A stretch of DNA of 64,000 nt, from positions 14,781-78,780 of the forward strand of contig JBJXGZ010000065.1 in assembly GCA_046160625.1 (NCBI GenBank), given 5' to 3'. Origin of the DNA: M3007 sp046160625. GTDB lineage: Bacteria > Bacteroidota > Bacteroidia > Chitinophagales > Saprospiraceae. Shown here in pieces: positions 7,606 to 15,750 of the stretch; the first letter of the stretch is position 1; each line of letters opens with the position of its first letter. Below the pieces are notes generated by a model, which was not told the origin of the DNA, did no database searches, and saw only the letters and a list, made by a program, of their open reading frames with translations. The position numbers and the translations under genes are program-made.

Positions 7606-8376
7606 ATGCAATTACCCCGTATCCGCTACGACCGCATAGCATGGCTAATGTTCCTCCTCATCATTGGGATGATTTGGTACATAGCTCGCAGTCGCAAGGC
7701 GAACACATTTGCCGAAGGGCTGCAGGTGAATGTAGTGGCATTGCCCAGTGGTGACAAACTGATCAGTGAGCGTGATGTGCGACAAGCCCTGCTGGCGGCA
7801 TTTGGAAGCGATCTTGAAAACTCAGAGCTCGCCAACCTTCAGGTAGAGCGTATGGAGCGCGTTTTGGAAGGCGACCCGTTTGTGAAAAACGCCGATGTGT
7901 ACATTGACCAAAACAATCAACTCCATATCAAAATTGACCAAAGAGAACCAGTGCTTCGTGTACTCGACAACAATGGCAACAATTATTACCTCGACGCAGC
8001 AGGCAAAAAGATGCCTCCGTCTAAAAACTTCGCTGCACGTGTGATCGTGGCCACAGGCAATGTTTCGCCTTACACCCCTGAATTCCGTGAAAAGCGAAAA
8101 AGCACCTTGAAAGACCTGTTTCACATCACGCAGACTTTGCTGACCGACGAGTTTTTAAAATCGTTCATTCAGCAGATACATGTGAATAACAGGGGAGAAT
8201 TCATCATGGTACCACTCGTTGGTGACCAGAAAATAGAACTCGGCTCAGCGCGAAAATTGGAGGACAAACTGAACCGACTGAAGATTTTTTACCAGCAGGG
8301 AATGCCGTATGAAGGCTGGCGGAAGTACGAAACAATCAACTTGAAGTATAATGGACAAGTGGTTTGCAGGCGGTAG
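7606..8376 (+). CDS. ftsQ: cell division protein FtsQ
   Basis: Bitopic division protein of 256 residues that links early and late divisome parts. A membrane helix (WLMFLLIIGMIWYIA) lies near residues 10-25. It is followed by a POTRA-like region (ISERDVRQALL to VYIDQNNQLHIKIDQREP) and the FtsQ beta domain. I chose the ATG at 7606; an in-frame TTG at 7594 would overlap the murC stop. It is weakly conserved, as is typical for FtsQ, but the position between murC and ftsA is diagnostic. Confidence 0.85.
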   Translation: MQLPRIRYDRIAWLMFLLIIGMIWYIARSRKANTFAEGLQVNVVALPSGDKLISERDVRQALLAAFGSDLENSELANLQVERMERVLEGDPFVKNADVYIDQNNQLHIKIDQREPVLRVLDNNGNNYYLDAAGKKMPPSKNFAARVIVATGNVSPYTPEFREKRKSTLKDLFHITQTLLTDEFLKSFIQQIHVNNRGEFIMVPLVGDQKIELGSARKLEDKLNRLKIFYQQGMPYEGWRKYETINLKYNGQVVCRR

Positions 8377-8707
8377 ATTTTGGCTCAACGTGCTGGTTTG
8401 GACAAACCTAATAACCAGCCTTTTAGCAGCAGGAATGAGTTTGCTTTTCGCAGCTGAAGATAGTTTTGGAGGTTCTTGGTGGAATGTAGCACAGCTGATT
8501 TTAGGCCATTTGTTGAAGATTTTTGGATTGGTTGGAATATGGAGAAAATCGAAGTTAGGCATTGCAATGATGGCATCTGGAATGTCGATTTTAGTTGCTT
8601 TTTATTGGCCATTAGATTGGGAAGACCAGTTGACTCAATTCTTCCTTTTCGATTTAGTGATTTTGATTTGGGCGGTTTGGATTTTTGGAACGAATCGTAA
8701 AGAATGA
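8351..8707 (+). CDS. small integral membrane protein overlapping ftsQ
   Basis: Protein of 118 residues with four predicted membrane helices (around WLNVLVWTNLITSLL, VAQLILGHLLKIFGLVGIW, LGIAMMASGMSILVAF and FFLFDLVILIWAVWIF). The start lies inside the last codons of ftsQ in another frame (26-bp overlap), which suggests translational coupling. I do not recognise a family; the topology resembles small DUF-type four-helix proteins of Bacteroidota. A role at the divisome is possible only from position. Confidence 0.6.
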   Translation: MDKWFAGGRFWLNVLVWTNLITSLLAAGMSLLFAAEDSFGGSWWNVAQLILGHLLKIFGLVGIWRKSKLGIAMMASGMSILVAFYWPLDWEDQLTQFFLFDLVILIWAVWIFGTNRKE

Positions 8708-8767
8708 AAATGGGAAACTATTTCCATTTAAAACAAAAAATGTGATACAAAAAATTTAAAATACAAA

Positions 8768-8775
8768 TACCTTTG
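8768..8775 (+). promoter_or_regulatory. TAnnTTTG promoter box upstream of ftsA
   Basis: TACCTTTG fits the Bacteroidota -7 consensus. It lies 83 bp before the ftsA ATG in an AT-rich spacer that follows the upstream gene end. No convincing TTG at -33 is seen. Confidence 0.4.
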
Positions 8776-8858
8776 ACGCGGGAAAGAGTTTCGACCGCCG
8801 AGTGGGTATTGTGAACAAAAATAACACCGAAACTCAATTCACTTAAATTCAACACATT

Positions 8859-10193
8859 ATGACGGAGTTTATCCCACAACCCCACGATGTGGTCGTTGCC
8901 TTGGACATAGGCACGACAAAAGTCTGCTGCCTCGCCGGGCGAAAGAATTCGCACGGCAAACTCGAAATCGTCGGAATCGGCAAGGTCGAAAGCGCGGGTG
9001 TACTGCGCGGCGTGGTCTCCAACATCGAAAAAACCGTTGGCGCCATCCGTGAAGCCGTGGAAATCTGCGAGCGCAATGCCCGCATGAAGTTCCGCACCGT
9101 ACATGTTGGCATTGCCGGACAGCACATCAAAAGCCTGCAACATCGTGGCATCCTGACCCGCGAAAGCGATCACACCGAAATCGCTCACCGCGACATTGAC
9201 CGCCTCGTGAATGACATGTTCAAGCTCGTGCTGCCACCTGGCGACAAGATCATTCACGTCTTCCCGCAAGAGTTCACCGTGGACTCCGAGCAGGGCATCA
9301 CCGACCCGGTCGGGATGTGCGGCGTGCGTTTGGAAGCAAATTTCCACATCATCACGGGGCAGATTACTGCCGTCAATAACATCTCCCGCTGCATCGAAAA
9401 GGCCGGCCTTAAAATCGCCGACCTCACTCTCGAGCCTATCGCCAGCGCCGATGCGACCCTCAGTGAAGAGGAAAAACAAGCCGGCGTAGCACTTGTGGAC
9501 ATTGGCGGCGGCACCACCGACATCACAGTTTTCCATGAAGGAATTATCCGGCATACTGCCGTCATTCCATTCGGTGGCAATGTCATCACAGCCGACATCA
9601 AAGAAGGCTGCACGGTGATGCAACCGCAAGCGGAAAAACTCAAAGTGAAATTCGGCTCTGCCCTCACCAACGAGGTGTTCGACAACCGTATCATAACGAT
9701 CCCCGGCCTGAAAGGCCGCGATCACAAGGAAATCAGCGAGAAAAACCTCGCTCGCATCATCCAGGCCCGGATGGAGGAAGTGCTTGATTACGTGCTGTGG
9801 GAAATTCGTCGCAGCGGCTACGAGCGCAAACTCATCGGCGGTGTCGTACTCACGGGTGGCGGTTCGCTTTTGGCGAATACCGACAAACTCACGGAAATGC
9901 ACACCGGTATGTCTTGCCGAATTGGAGTCCCAGTCGAGCACCTCGCACACGGTTACCATGAGTCGGTCAGCAGCCCGATTTTCAGCACCGCAATTGGTTT
10001 ATTGCTACGCGGTTTGCAGGACATTGATCCTTCGAGAGCAAACGACGAAGCATCAAAAGAGACCGTTTTAGACGAAAACCGTGAGCCTTCTAATGTTTCC
10101 GAAGAAAAAGGCGCGACCTGGTTCGACAATGTTTTCAAAAAGACCAAAGAATGGTTCGAAGCCGAACCGGATATGGACTTTAATAAAAAGTGA
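8859..10193 (+). CDS. ftsA: cell division protein FtsA
   Basis: Actin-fold ATPase of 444 residues that tethers FtsZ to the membrane. Phosphate-1 is VVALDIGTTKVC near residue 9, phosphate-2 is VDIGGGTTDITVF near 210, and the adenosine motif is GGVVLTGGGSLL. The SHS2/1C domain lies around residues 85-165. The C-terminal helix WFDNVFKKTKEWF is amphipathic and fits the membrane-targeting sequence. The start is an ATG with an AT-rich leader. ftsZ follows after 122 bp, but a 20-bp inverted repeat lies between, so read-through to ftsZ may be partial. Confidence 0.97.
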   Translation: MTEFIPQPHDVVVALDIGTTKVCCLAGRKNSHGKLEIVGIGKVESAGVLRGVVSNIEKTVGAIREAVEICERNARMKFRTVHVGIAGQHIKSLQHRGILTRESDHTEIAHRDIDRLVNDMFKLVLPPGDKIIHVFPQEFTVDSEQGITDPVGMCGVRLEANFHIITGQITAVNNISRCIEKAGLKIADLTLEPIASADATLSEEEKQAGVALVDIGGGTTDITVFHEGIIRHTAVIPFGGNVITADIKEGCTVMQPQAEKLKVKFGSALTNEVFDNRIITIPGLKGRDHKEISEKNLARIIQARMEEVLDYVLWEIRRSGYERKLIGGVVLTGGGSLLANTDKLTEMHTGMSCRIGVPVEHLAHGYHESVSSPIFSTAIGLLLRGLQDIDPSRANDEASKETVLDENREPSNVSEEKGATWFDNVFKKTKEWFEAEPDMDFNKK

Positions 10194-10271
10194 GGTTTAT
10201 AAAGGTTTATGAAAGATTATAATGGTTGATACACATTTTTCATATCAACCCTCATAAACCCTTATAAACCT
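10193..10271. repeat. nested inverted repeat between ftsA and ftsZ
   Basis: Arms 10193-10212 and 10252-10271 are complementary over 20 bp with one mismatch, and an inner 8-bp pair (10224-10231 with 10243-10250) extends the structure. It is built from the word AGGTTTATAAAGG. It could act as a terminator or attenuator, although no U-run follows immediately. Confidence 0.6.
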
Positions 10272-10315
10272 TCATCAACACTTTTCAAACTGATAACTCT
10301 AAACAGAAAAATATC

Positions 10316-11806
10316 ATGCTATTTGATTTGCCAAAAGATGAGCCTAGTATCATCAAAATCATCGGCGTAGGCGGTGGCGGTAGCAATGCCGTGACCCACA
10401 TGTACAAACAAGGCATCGTCGGCGTAGATTACGCCATCTGCAATACCGACGCACAAGCCATGCACCTCAGCCCGGTGCCAACCAAAATCTCTCTGGGTCA
10501 AATTCTTACCGAAGGCCGTGGCGCCGGCAGCAAGCCTTCCGTGGGTAAGCAAGCCTGCATAGAGAGTCTCGAGGAAATCAAGCGTTTCCTGGAGGACGGC
10601 ACCAAAATGGTGTTCATCACTGCGGGCATGGGCGGCGGTACCGGGACTGGCGCGGCGCCCATCATTGCCAAGGCTGCACAAGAATTGGGCATTCTAACCG
10701 TCGGCATCTGCACCTTGCCTTTCACCTTTGAAGGCAAAATACGGGTCGGAAATGGCCTGGAAGGGCTGGAGGATTTGCGCAAAAATGTGGATTGCCTAGT
10801 GATCATCAGCAATGATAAACTGCGCGATATCTACGGCAACCTGACCATTTCGGCTGCTTTTAGCGAAGCCGACAATATCCTCTGCACTGCCGCAAAAGGC
10901 ATCGCGGAAATCATCACCGTGCCAGGCTACGTCAACGTGGATTTCGAGGACGTGAACACCACGATGCGCGGTTCCGGGGTTGCCATTATGGGCACCGCTT
11001 GCATCGAAGGGGAAAATCGCGCCTTCCGCGCTGCCGACGAGGCGCTGCGTTCGCCGCTGCTCGAAGACAACGACATCTTCGGCGCTAAAAACATCCTGGT
11101 CAACATCACCTCAGGTGCGAAAGAGGCTACGATGGACGAGATTTTTGAAATCACGCAGTTTGTTCAGGAAAAAGCAGGGGAAAATGCCAACCTCATCTGG
11201 GGTAATTGCTTTGACGAAAGGCTAGGCGAAAAACTCGCTGTCACGATCATTGCCACCGGCTTTGAAGTGAGCGAACGCCGTAACCCTATCCAGGCAGGCC
11301 AAAAATCAGCACAGTCCAACGAACGTCTGATAGTGCACCTCGACGAGGAGGGAATGGGAAAAAAGAACCAGCCTTCTCTCTTTACGATTACGTCTGATGA
11401 GCCGTATACCCCGGTGGACGAGAAGGCAGCAAGCGTACTCGAATTCGAGTTCGACAACATCCGGGAGACTGTGGACAAAATCCGTCGTACCGCTCCAGTG
11501 AGCAACGACCCTTACCTCCGCGAGGAGGAAGAGGAACTCTCGCCTGAGGAGCGTCGCCGCCGGATTGAAGAAGCCCAACGCCGTCGTCAGGAAGCCTTGG
11601 CCCGGCCTATCAATGTGGTGAAACTTTCTTCGCCGCAAACGATCATTGACCTGGAAAGCCAACCCGCTTACCTCCGTCGCAGCGTCAACCTCGACGATGT
11701 GCCAGATTCAGAAAAGCAGGAAATGTCCAACTGGACCATCTCGCTCGAAGAAGAAGGAGAAATCAAAGTGGGCGGCAACTCGTATTTGCACGACAACGTG
11801 GATTGA
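10316..11806 (+). CDS. ftsZ: cell division protein FtsZ
   Basis: Tubulin-like GTPase of 496 residues that forms the Z ring. It shows GVGGGGSNAV near residue 18, the tubulin signature GGGTGTGAAP near 107, and the T7-loop region around NVDFEDVNT. The long variable linker (about 330-440) is rich in acidic and arginine residues (EEEEELSPEERRRR). The C-terminal peptide region PAYLRRSVNLDD resembles the FtsZ tail typical of Bacteroidota. Start ATG at 10316. A strong terminator follows at 11924-11960, closing the dcw cluster. Confidence 0.97.
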   Translation: MLFDLPKDEPSIIKIIGVGGGGSNAVTHMYKQGIVGVDYAICNTDAQAMHLSPVPTKISLGQILTEGRGAGSKPSVGKQACIESLEEIKRFLEDGTKMVFITAGMGGGTGTGAAPIIAKAAQELGILTVGICTLPFTFEGKIRVGNGLEGLEDLRKNVDCLVIISNDKLRDIYGNLTISAAFSEADNILCTAAKGIAEIITVPGYVNVDFEDVNTTMRGSGVAIMGTACIEGENRAFRAADEALRSPLLEDNDIFGAKNILVNITSGAKEATMDEIFEITQFVQEKAGENANLIWGNCFDERLGEKLAVTIIATGFEVSERRNPIQAGQKSAQSNERLIVHLDEEGMGKKNQPSLFTITSDEPYTPVDEKAASVLEFEFDNIRETVDKIRRTAPVSNDPYLREEEEELSPEERRRRIEEAQRRRQEALARPINVVKLSSPQTIIDLESQPAYLRRSVNLDDVPDSEKQEMSNWTISLEEEGEIKVGGNSYLHDNVD

Positions 11807-11898
11807 TGTATGATGTATGATGTATGATGTATGAACTTTTAACTGTTCGTAATTTATACATCATACATCATACATCATACATCATACATCATACATCA
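11803..11898. repeat. tandem TGATGTA / TACATCA words forming a palindrome after ftsZ
   Basis: Four or more 7-bp TGATGTA units run through the ftsZ stop region. After a 20-bp gap they face six inverted units (ACATCAT). The same word stands at 45195-45230. Confidence 0.8.
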
Positions 11899-11923
11899 AA
11901 AAAGAATATTTCTGCTAAGTTCA

Positions 11924-11960
11924 GCGGCCTCGGTGTGTGGGACACCGGGCCGCTTTTTAT
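11924..11960 (+). terminator. rho-independent terminator after ftsZ
   Basis: GCGGCC-T-CGGTGT (11924-11936) pairs with ACACCG-GGCCGC (11942-11953), leaving one bulged T, and is followed by TTTTTATTT. Confidence 0.85.
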
Positions 11961-11977
11961 TTATGAAAACTTGTGCC

Positions 11978-11985
11978 TACATTTG
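11978..11985 (+). promoter_or_regulatory. TAnnTTTG promoter box for UPF0175/DUF3368 pair
   Basis: TACATTTG lies 20 bp before the ATG at 12006 and just after the ftsZ terminator. No clear -33 element. Confidence 0.45.
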
Positions 11986-12005
11986 TATTCTAAAAATTAT
12001 CCAAC

Positions 12006-12287
12006 ATGCATCTTGATATTGATCTCCCCGATATAGATACTCAAGAATTGGGCAAGAGTGAACAGGAGATTCGTCTTGACTTAGCTATTTTCTTTTATAT
12101 TGCATGGCAAATGTCGGCAGGACGCTGTGCTGAGTACGCGGGTATCGCCAAAATCGTGTTTTTGGATGAGCTCGGCAAGCGCAATATTCCGATCAATTAT
12201 AATCTAAATGCGCTTGAACAAGACCGACAAAATTGGGCCAATTTCCTGAGCAACCATGACAGTCATCAGCGACACCACCTGTCTTAG
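12006..12287 (+). CDS. UPF0175 family antitoxin-like protein
   Basis: Small protein of 93 residues. Its central part fits UPF0175: a helical stretch EIRLDLAIFFYIAWQMSAG, then CAEYAGIAKIVFLDELGKR and IPINYNLNALEQD. UPF0175 proteins are probable DNA-binding antitoxins usually encoded just before DUF3368 PIN-like proteins, as here (32-bp overlap with the next gene). This supports a type II toxin-antitoxin module. Promoter and terminator signals make it a separate unit from ftsZ. Confidence 0.8.
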   Translation: MHLDIDLPDIDTQELGKSEQEIRLDLAIFFYIAWQMSAGRCAEYAGIAKIVFLDELGKRNIPINYNLNALEQDRQNWANFLSNHDSHQRHHLS

Positions 12288-12747
12288 TGCGCTGACCCGC
12301 ATCGGGGCTTTACATTTGCTTCAATCCTTGTTCGGCAAGGTCACGATCCCTTTGAAGGTGTATGAGGAACTTCTGGCCTTGCGGGAATTTGGCGTGGACA
12401 CAGATATTTTCGAGCAACTTGATTGGTTGATAATCCAAGAGCCTTCTCCCTCGGCACTCTTAGACTCCCTTTTGGCAAACAAACGAATTGACCCGGGCGA
12501 AGGCTATGCCATCGCACTGGCGGTAGATTTGCGAGCGGATTGGCTTGTTCTTGACGATTTGAATGCCCGAAAAGCGGCACTTGATTTGGGACTGAACATT
12601 ACGGGGTTGGGTGGTATTCTATTGCAGGCTAAATCAATGCACCTTATTGCTTCTGTCAGAGAAGTACTTGACTTATGCATTTCAAAGGCGAATTTTAGGC
12701 TTTCCTCTGATGTATACCGAAAGTTGCTTGACTTGGCAGGTGAATGA
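12256..12747 (+). CDS. DUF3368 PIN-like toxin
   Basis: Protein of 163 residues of the DUF3368 family, a PIN-domain relative. The opening VISDTTCLSALTRIG has the first PIN acidic residue (D6). GEGYAIALAV carries the glutamate after DPG near residue 77, and WLVLDDLNARKAAL has the last acidic pair near 96. PIN toxins are Mg-dependent RNases. It overlaps the UPF0175 gene by 32 bp, which suggests coupled translation. Complete, with no sign of decay. Confidence 0.85.
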   Translation: MTVISDTTCLSALTRIGALHLLQSLFGKVTIPLKVYEELLALREFGVDTDIFEQLDWLIIQEPSPSALLDSLLANKRIDPGEGYAIALAVDLRADWLVLDDLNARKAALDLGLNITGLGGILLQAKSMHLIASVREVLDLCISKANFRLSSDVYRKLLDLAGE

Positions 12748-12791
12748 TGCCAACGTATTTTCTTTCTCAGGGATTAAAATCATAAGTAAAT

Positions 12792-12799
12792 TACATTTG
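12792..12799 (+). promoter_or_regulatory. TAnnTTTG promoter box
   Basis: TACATTTG in the 219-bp spacer after the DUF3368 gene. It precedes the small ORF at 12829 and the nuclease gene at 12967. Confidence 0.35.
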
Positions 12800-12828
12800 C
12801 CTCCAAACGAAGCAGCCAACCCTTACTA

Positions 12829-12933
12829 ATGAACATCTTCATCGCTCCTCTTGGCAAATCCCCGTTCGTGTTTTTGGTCAACAACATTTTGGAAAACCCA
12901 AGGCAAATCCTTAACTTTATTCATTACACTTAA
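12829..12933 (+). pseudogene. 34-codon ORF, possible 5' remnant of a CARF-like gene
   Basis: The short frame starts MNIFIAPLGKSPFVFLVNNI and stops after 34 codons. The opening (IFIAPLGKSP) recalls the first beta strand and glycine loop of CARF-type Rossmann proteins, which often begin MKIFI-PLG-SP. It is far too short to be one. A promoter-like box lies 30 bp upstream. It may be a remnant, a small peptide gene or chance. Confidence 0.25.
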
Positions 12934-12966
12934 CCAAGCCTCCCAAATGCCCCATCATGCCTTGAA

Positions 12967-13401
12967 ATGGAAACCAACTTGTTCGAATTCATTGAAAACG
13001 CACTCGGTGATTTACCAGAAACTCATTTAAAAATAAAGGTAGGAGATTTGTCAAACCAAGATTTGATGCTCATTAGTAGTCTCGCTGGAAAGGATTGTAT
13101 TGGCTTTATACGTACAATGGACAAATTTGCTGTCCGGCATGTATTCAAGAATCATAGTGATGAAGCGCGGGAGCGGTTGCGCGGACAGTTGCCAATTTCG
13201 ATTGAAGATTTCTTGCTCATAGAAATCGTTATTGCGAATTACGATCTTGTTTTGACCGAGATAAATAAACTGGGCAACATAATCGTGCATTATGAAAAAG
13301 ATTTTGACAATTTCAGACTGGTATATGTGGAAGAAATCAGAAATAAACGTCGAGAAATAGCCTTACAAACGATGTACAAACAAAAAACCCGGAAATCCTG
13401 A
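12967..13401 (+). CDS. PBECR-type (barnase/EndoU/ColicinE5-D/RelE-like) nuclease candidate 1
   Basis: Protein of 144 residues. The core pattern FAVRHVFKNHSDE near residue 55, a beta-rich middle and a terminal REIALQTMYKQ matches the layout of small phage-associated BECR-fold nucleases (His early, Ser/Thr-Met-Tyr-Lys at the end). Families of this fold cleave RNA and act as toxins. The second copy at 13746-14216 shares the layout but little overall identity. No antitoxin is evident next to it. The exact family is inference. A hairpin covers the gene end. Confidence 0.55.
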   Translation: METNLFEFIENALGDLPETHLKIKVGDLSNQDLMLISSLAGKDCIGFIRTMDKFAVRHVFKNHSDEARERLRGQLPISIEDFLLIEIVIANYDLVLTEINKLGNIIVHYEKDFDNFRLVYVEEIRNKRREIALQTMYKQKTRKS

Positions 13402-13417
13402 CGGACTCCCGGGTTTT
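13384..13417 (+). terminator. hairpin at end of first nuclease gene
   Basis: AAAACCCGG (13384-13392) pairs with CCGGGTTTT (13409-13417). The stem overlaps the last codons of the gene. Confidence 0.7.
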
Positions 13418-13546
13418 GGAGATTTCACAACGCCACGTGCTATTGTTCTGAAAATTCAGTACCGCGCCGCGCAGACGTCTAAAAACGTTTTGTGCATAAA
13501 TCCGCTACAAAGATAAGGGGTAAGTGCCTCTCATGCAAATAAAAAT

Positions 13547-13640
13547 TCACCCCCCCTTCCGCTTCGGTGCCTTCTTAATCGGCTTCTTATACTTCATATC
13601 CCGCAAGTGCTTCGTCTTGTTCCGCTTGTTCATCTTTGCG
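13547..13640 (-). pseudogene. duplicated 3' end of DEAD-box helicase gene
   Basis: On the minus strand this encodes NKTKHLRDMKYKKPIKKAP and then KRKGG-stop, matching the C-terminus of the helicase at 14388-15713 (NKTKFMRDMKYKKPIKKAP, KRKGG-stop). About 80 of 90 bases match 14388-14477 with shared stop codon; several differences are third-position changes. No more of the helicase is present, so this is a detached scrap. Confidence 0.85.
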
Positions 13641-13745
13641 TTGGTGTCTTTTGATCAAGTACCCAACAATGCGAAATGCCAAAATCCGAATAAAATATTT
13701 ATCTTTATTGCTCACCGACAACTAATCCCCCAATCAACCTTATTC

Positions 13746-14216
13746 ATGTACCTCACACAAATAAAAGCCGACATCTATGCTCTATATGATGAGTGCTTAG
13801 AAAACACAACTCCTTTCCATCGAAAACTTGATTTGTTCCATGTAACAGAAGACCTTGCCCAAAAGATACTGGAAGCAACGAAACTGGATGTGACTGGCCA
13901 CTGGGTCAGCATTGACAATTTCGGTATTATTCACGCGCTTGAACAGCATGGAAACCCGCTGTCTGAGGCAAAAAGAGGGCAAATCGCAATCGAAAAAGAA
14001 GATTTCGTAAAGTTCATCGAAGTGCTACTTGACCCAGATGAGATACAAGCCGTTGGCGTGACGAGGCGGACGAACCTGCCTTTGATTCAATTCGTGAAAG
14101 TGCTGGATGACAAAAAATTTGTCGTCAAAGAAGTCAGAACGATCACAAGTTTGAAAAAGCAGAAGTTGAGCAGAATCGTCTTCCACACCATGTACAAAAC
14201 AAAAGCCGCCAAGTAA
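13746..14216 (+). CDS. PBECR-type nuclease candidate 2
   Basis: Protein of 156 residues from the ATG at 13746. The frame is open further upstream to 13524, but that part is antisense to the helicase scrap and not a plausible coding start. Family-like features are HWVSIDNFGIIHALEQHG near residue 58, with histidines in the expected early site, a beta-rich middle with VTRRTNLPLIQFVK, and the terminal SRIVFHTMYKTK. The layout equals that of the first copy, ending in TMYK. Likely an RNase-type toxin or effector; partner and target unknown. It is followed by a hairpin and the convergent helicase. Confidence 0.6.
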   Translation: MYLTQIKADIYALYDECLENTTPFHRKLDLFHVTEDLAQKILEATKLDVTGHWVSIDNFGIIHALEQHGNPLSEAKRGQIAIEKEDFVKFIEVLLDPDEIQAVGVTRRTNLPLIQFVKVLDDKKFVVKEVRTITSLKKQKLSRIVFHTMYKTKAAK

Positions 14217-14232
14217 TGAATACTTGGCGGCT
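14204..14232 (+). terminator. hairpin at end of second nuclease gene
   Basis: AGCCGCCAAGTA (14204-14215) pairs perfectly with TACTTGGCGGCT (14221-14232) around a 5-base loop, followed by TTAAAAA. Confidence 0.8.
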
Positions 14233-14387
14233 CTTAAAAACCCATGAATCATGATGCACGAAGCAATCCTATTCGATACGTCCAAAACGTTTGGGTAGTA
14301 CAAAGGTACATATTTATAGAAAAAGATGCAACTCCAAGCGCTAATTTCTGCCTAGCCTGGTCTTTCTCACGTTGCAATTGTGCATCT

Positions 14388-15713
14388 TCACCCCCCCTTC
14401 CGCTTCGGCGCCTTTTTGATAGGCTTCTTATACTTCATATCCCGCATGAATTTCGTCTTGTTCCCCTTGTTCACCTTCAAGTTCTTGGCCTTTTTTTCAT
14501 GAAAAGCCCCCACGGGTTTGGGCGGTAGTTTGAGCTGTATTTCCGGGCCGGAGTACCGCTCGCTTTCAATCAAGACATCCGAAATGGCAAGGCCCTCCGG
14601 CAAAGGGAGCTCCGGTATCTCTTTTTCCATCAGGGCTTCGATAGCCTCCTGATAGGGTAGTTCGCTTTCCGTAACAAAAATCAGGGACGCCCCATCGCGG
14701 TCGGCGCGGCCGGTACGCCCAATGCGGTGGATATATGTTTCTGCATCGGTTGGGGTATCTACATTTATGACGTGGGTCACATCCGAGACATCAAGTCCCC
14801 GCGCCAGTAAGTCAGTACATATCAAACCGCGGCACAGGCCTTTTTCAAAAGCCGCCACTGCATTCAATCGGAAATTCTGCGATTTGTTGGCATGGACAAT
14901 CTCAAATTGTTCCGGAAAACGTGCCTCCAATTGTTTGTGAATCACATCCGCCATCCGTTTGGAAGGACCGAAAATCAACACTTTTTGCATCGAGTCGTCG
15001 GCGGCGAGCAGGTGTTCGAGCAGGTTGAGTTTGGTGTAAAAATTGGGCACATGGTACACATGCTGGTCAATACGCTCCAGAGGAGTGCCCGCCCGCACCG
15101 CTTCTACAATAACCGGGCCCTTGAAAAAAGTCTGGATTAGATCGTCCACTTCTTCCGACATGGTGGCGGAAAAAAGCAGGGTCTGCCGTTTACTGGGCAG
15201 TAGGTCGAGAATGGTGGTCAGTTGTGCCCGAAAGCCAAGGCTGAGCATCTCGTCCATCTCGTCAATCACAAACTGCTTTACATATTTCAGGTTGAGATAC
15301 CCGCTCAGGGCCAAATCCACCAAGCGGCCCGGCGTAGCAACCAGAACGTCCAAACCATTCATTACCACGAGTTTCTGCGTATTGATATTGGTGCCGCCAT
15401 ACACGCCTTCTACCCGCGTGTTCATATAAACGGTCAGTTTTTTGAGTTCGCCGACCACTTGAACCACCAGTTCGCGCGTGGGGACAACGATCAATACACG
15501 TGGCTCTTTTTGCTTGGAAAAATTCAGTTGGCGCAGAATAGGCAACAGGTATGCATAGGTTTTTCCAGTCCCCGTTTGGGCAATTCCAACCACATCGCGG
15601 CCCGACATCACCACCGAAAACACTTTTTGCTGGATGAGCGTTGGCTCGGTAAGACCTAAATCGCTGAGTGCGTTTAGTAGCGGGGCATTCAAGTTCAAAT
15701 CTTCAAAAGTCAT
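14388..15713 (-). CDS. DEAD-box ATP-dependent RNA helicase
   Basis: RNA helicase of 441 residues, probably acting in ribosome assembly or RNA turnover. It shows the Q motif (FEDLNLNAPLLNAL, then PTLIQQKVF), motif I AQTGTGKT, motif Ia PTRELVVQ, motif II DEMD in place of DEAD, motif III SAT, and C-terminal motifs FGPSKRMAD, LLARGLDVSDV and HRIGRTGRADRDG. The basic tail KKPIKKAPKRKGG is typical of cold-shock-type helicases. The last 30 codons are duplicated at 13547-13640. The M for A change in motif II may be tolerated, as DEVD variants are common. Confidence 0.93.
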   Translation of the reverse strand: MTFEDLNLNAPLLNALSDLGLTEPTLIQQKVFSVVMSGRDVVGIAQTGTGKTYAYLLPILRQLNFSKQKEPRVLIVVPTRELVVQVVGELKKLTVYMNTRVEGVYGGTNINTQKLVVMNGLDVLVATPGRLVDLALSGYLNLKYVKQFVIDEMDEMLSLGFRAQLTTILDLLPSKRQTLLFSATMSEEVDDLIQTFFKGPVIVEAVRAGTPLERIDQHVYHVPNFYTKLNLLEHLLAADDSMQKVLIFGPSKRMADVIHKQLEARFPEQFEIVHANKSQNFRLNAVAAFEKGLCRGLICTDLLARGLDVSDVTHVINVDTPTDAETYIHRIGRTGRADRDGASLIFVTESELPYQEAIEALMEKEIPELPLPEGLAISDVLIESERYSGPEIQLKLPPKPVGAFHEKKAKNLKVNKGNKTKFMRDMKYKKPIKKAPKRKGG

Positions 15714-15750
15714 ATAAAACAGTCTTATTTGAGCGAAAAATAGAAAGCCC

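Noticed and set aside
8718..9959. 413-codon open frame on the minus strand opposite ftsA
   Set aside because: It is antisense to the well-supported ftsA, has no family features, and reflects codon bias of the real gene.
11803..11898. Possible CRISPR-like or minisatellite array
   Set aside because: Units are 7 bp without spacers and appear in two orientations, so it is a simple repeat palindrome.
13524..13745. N-terminal extension of the second nuclease gene
   Set aside because: This part is antisense to the duplicated helicase tail and hydrophobic by chance; the ATG at 13746 gives the family-like start.
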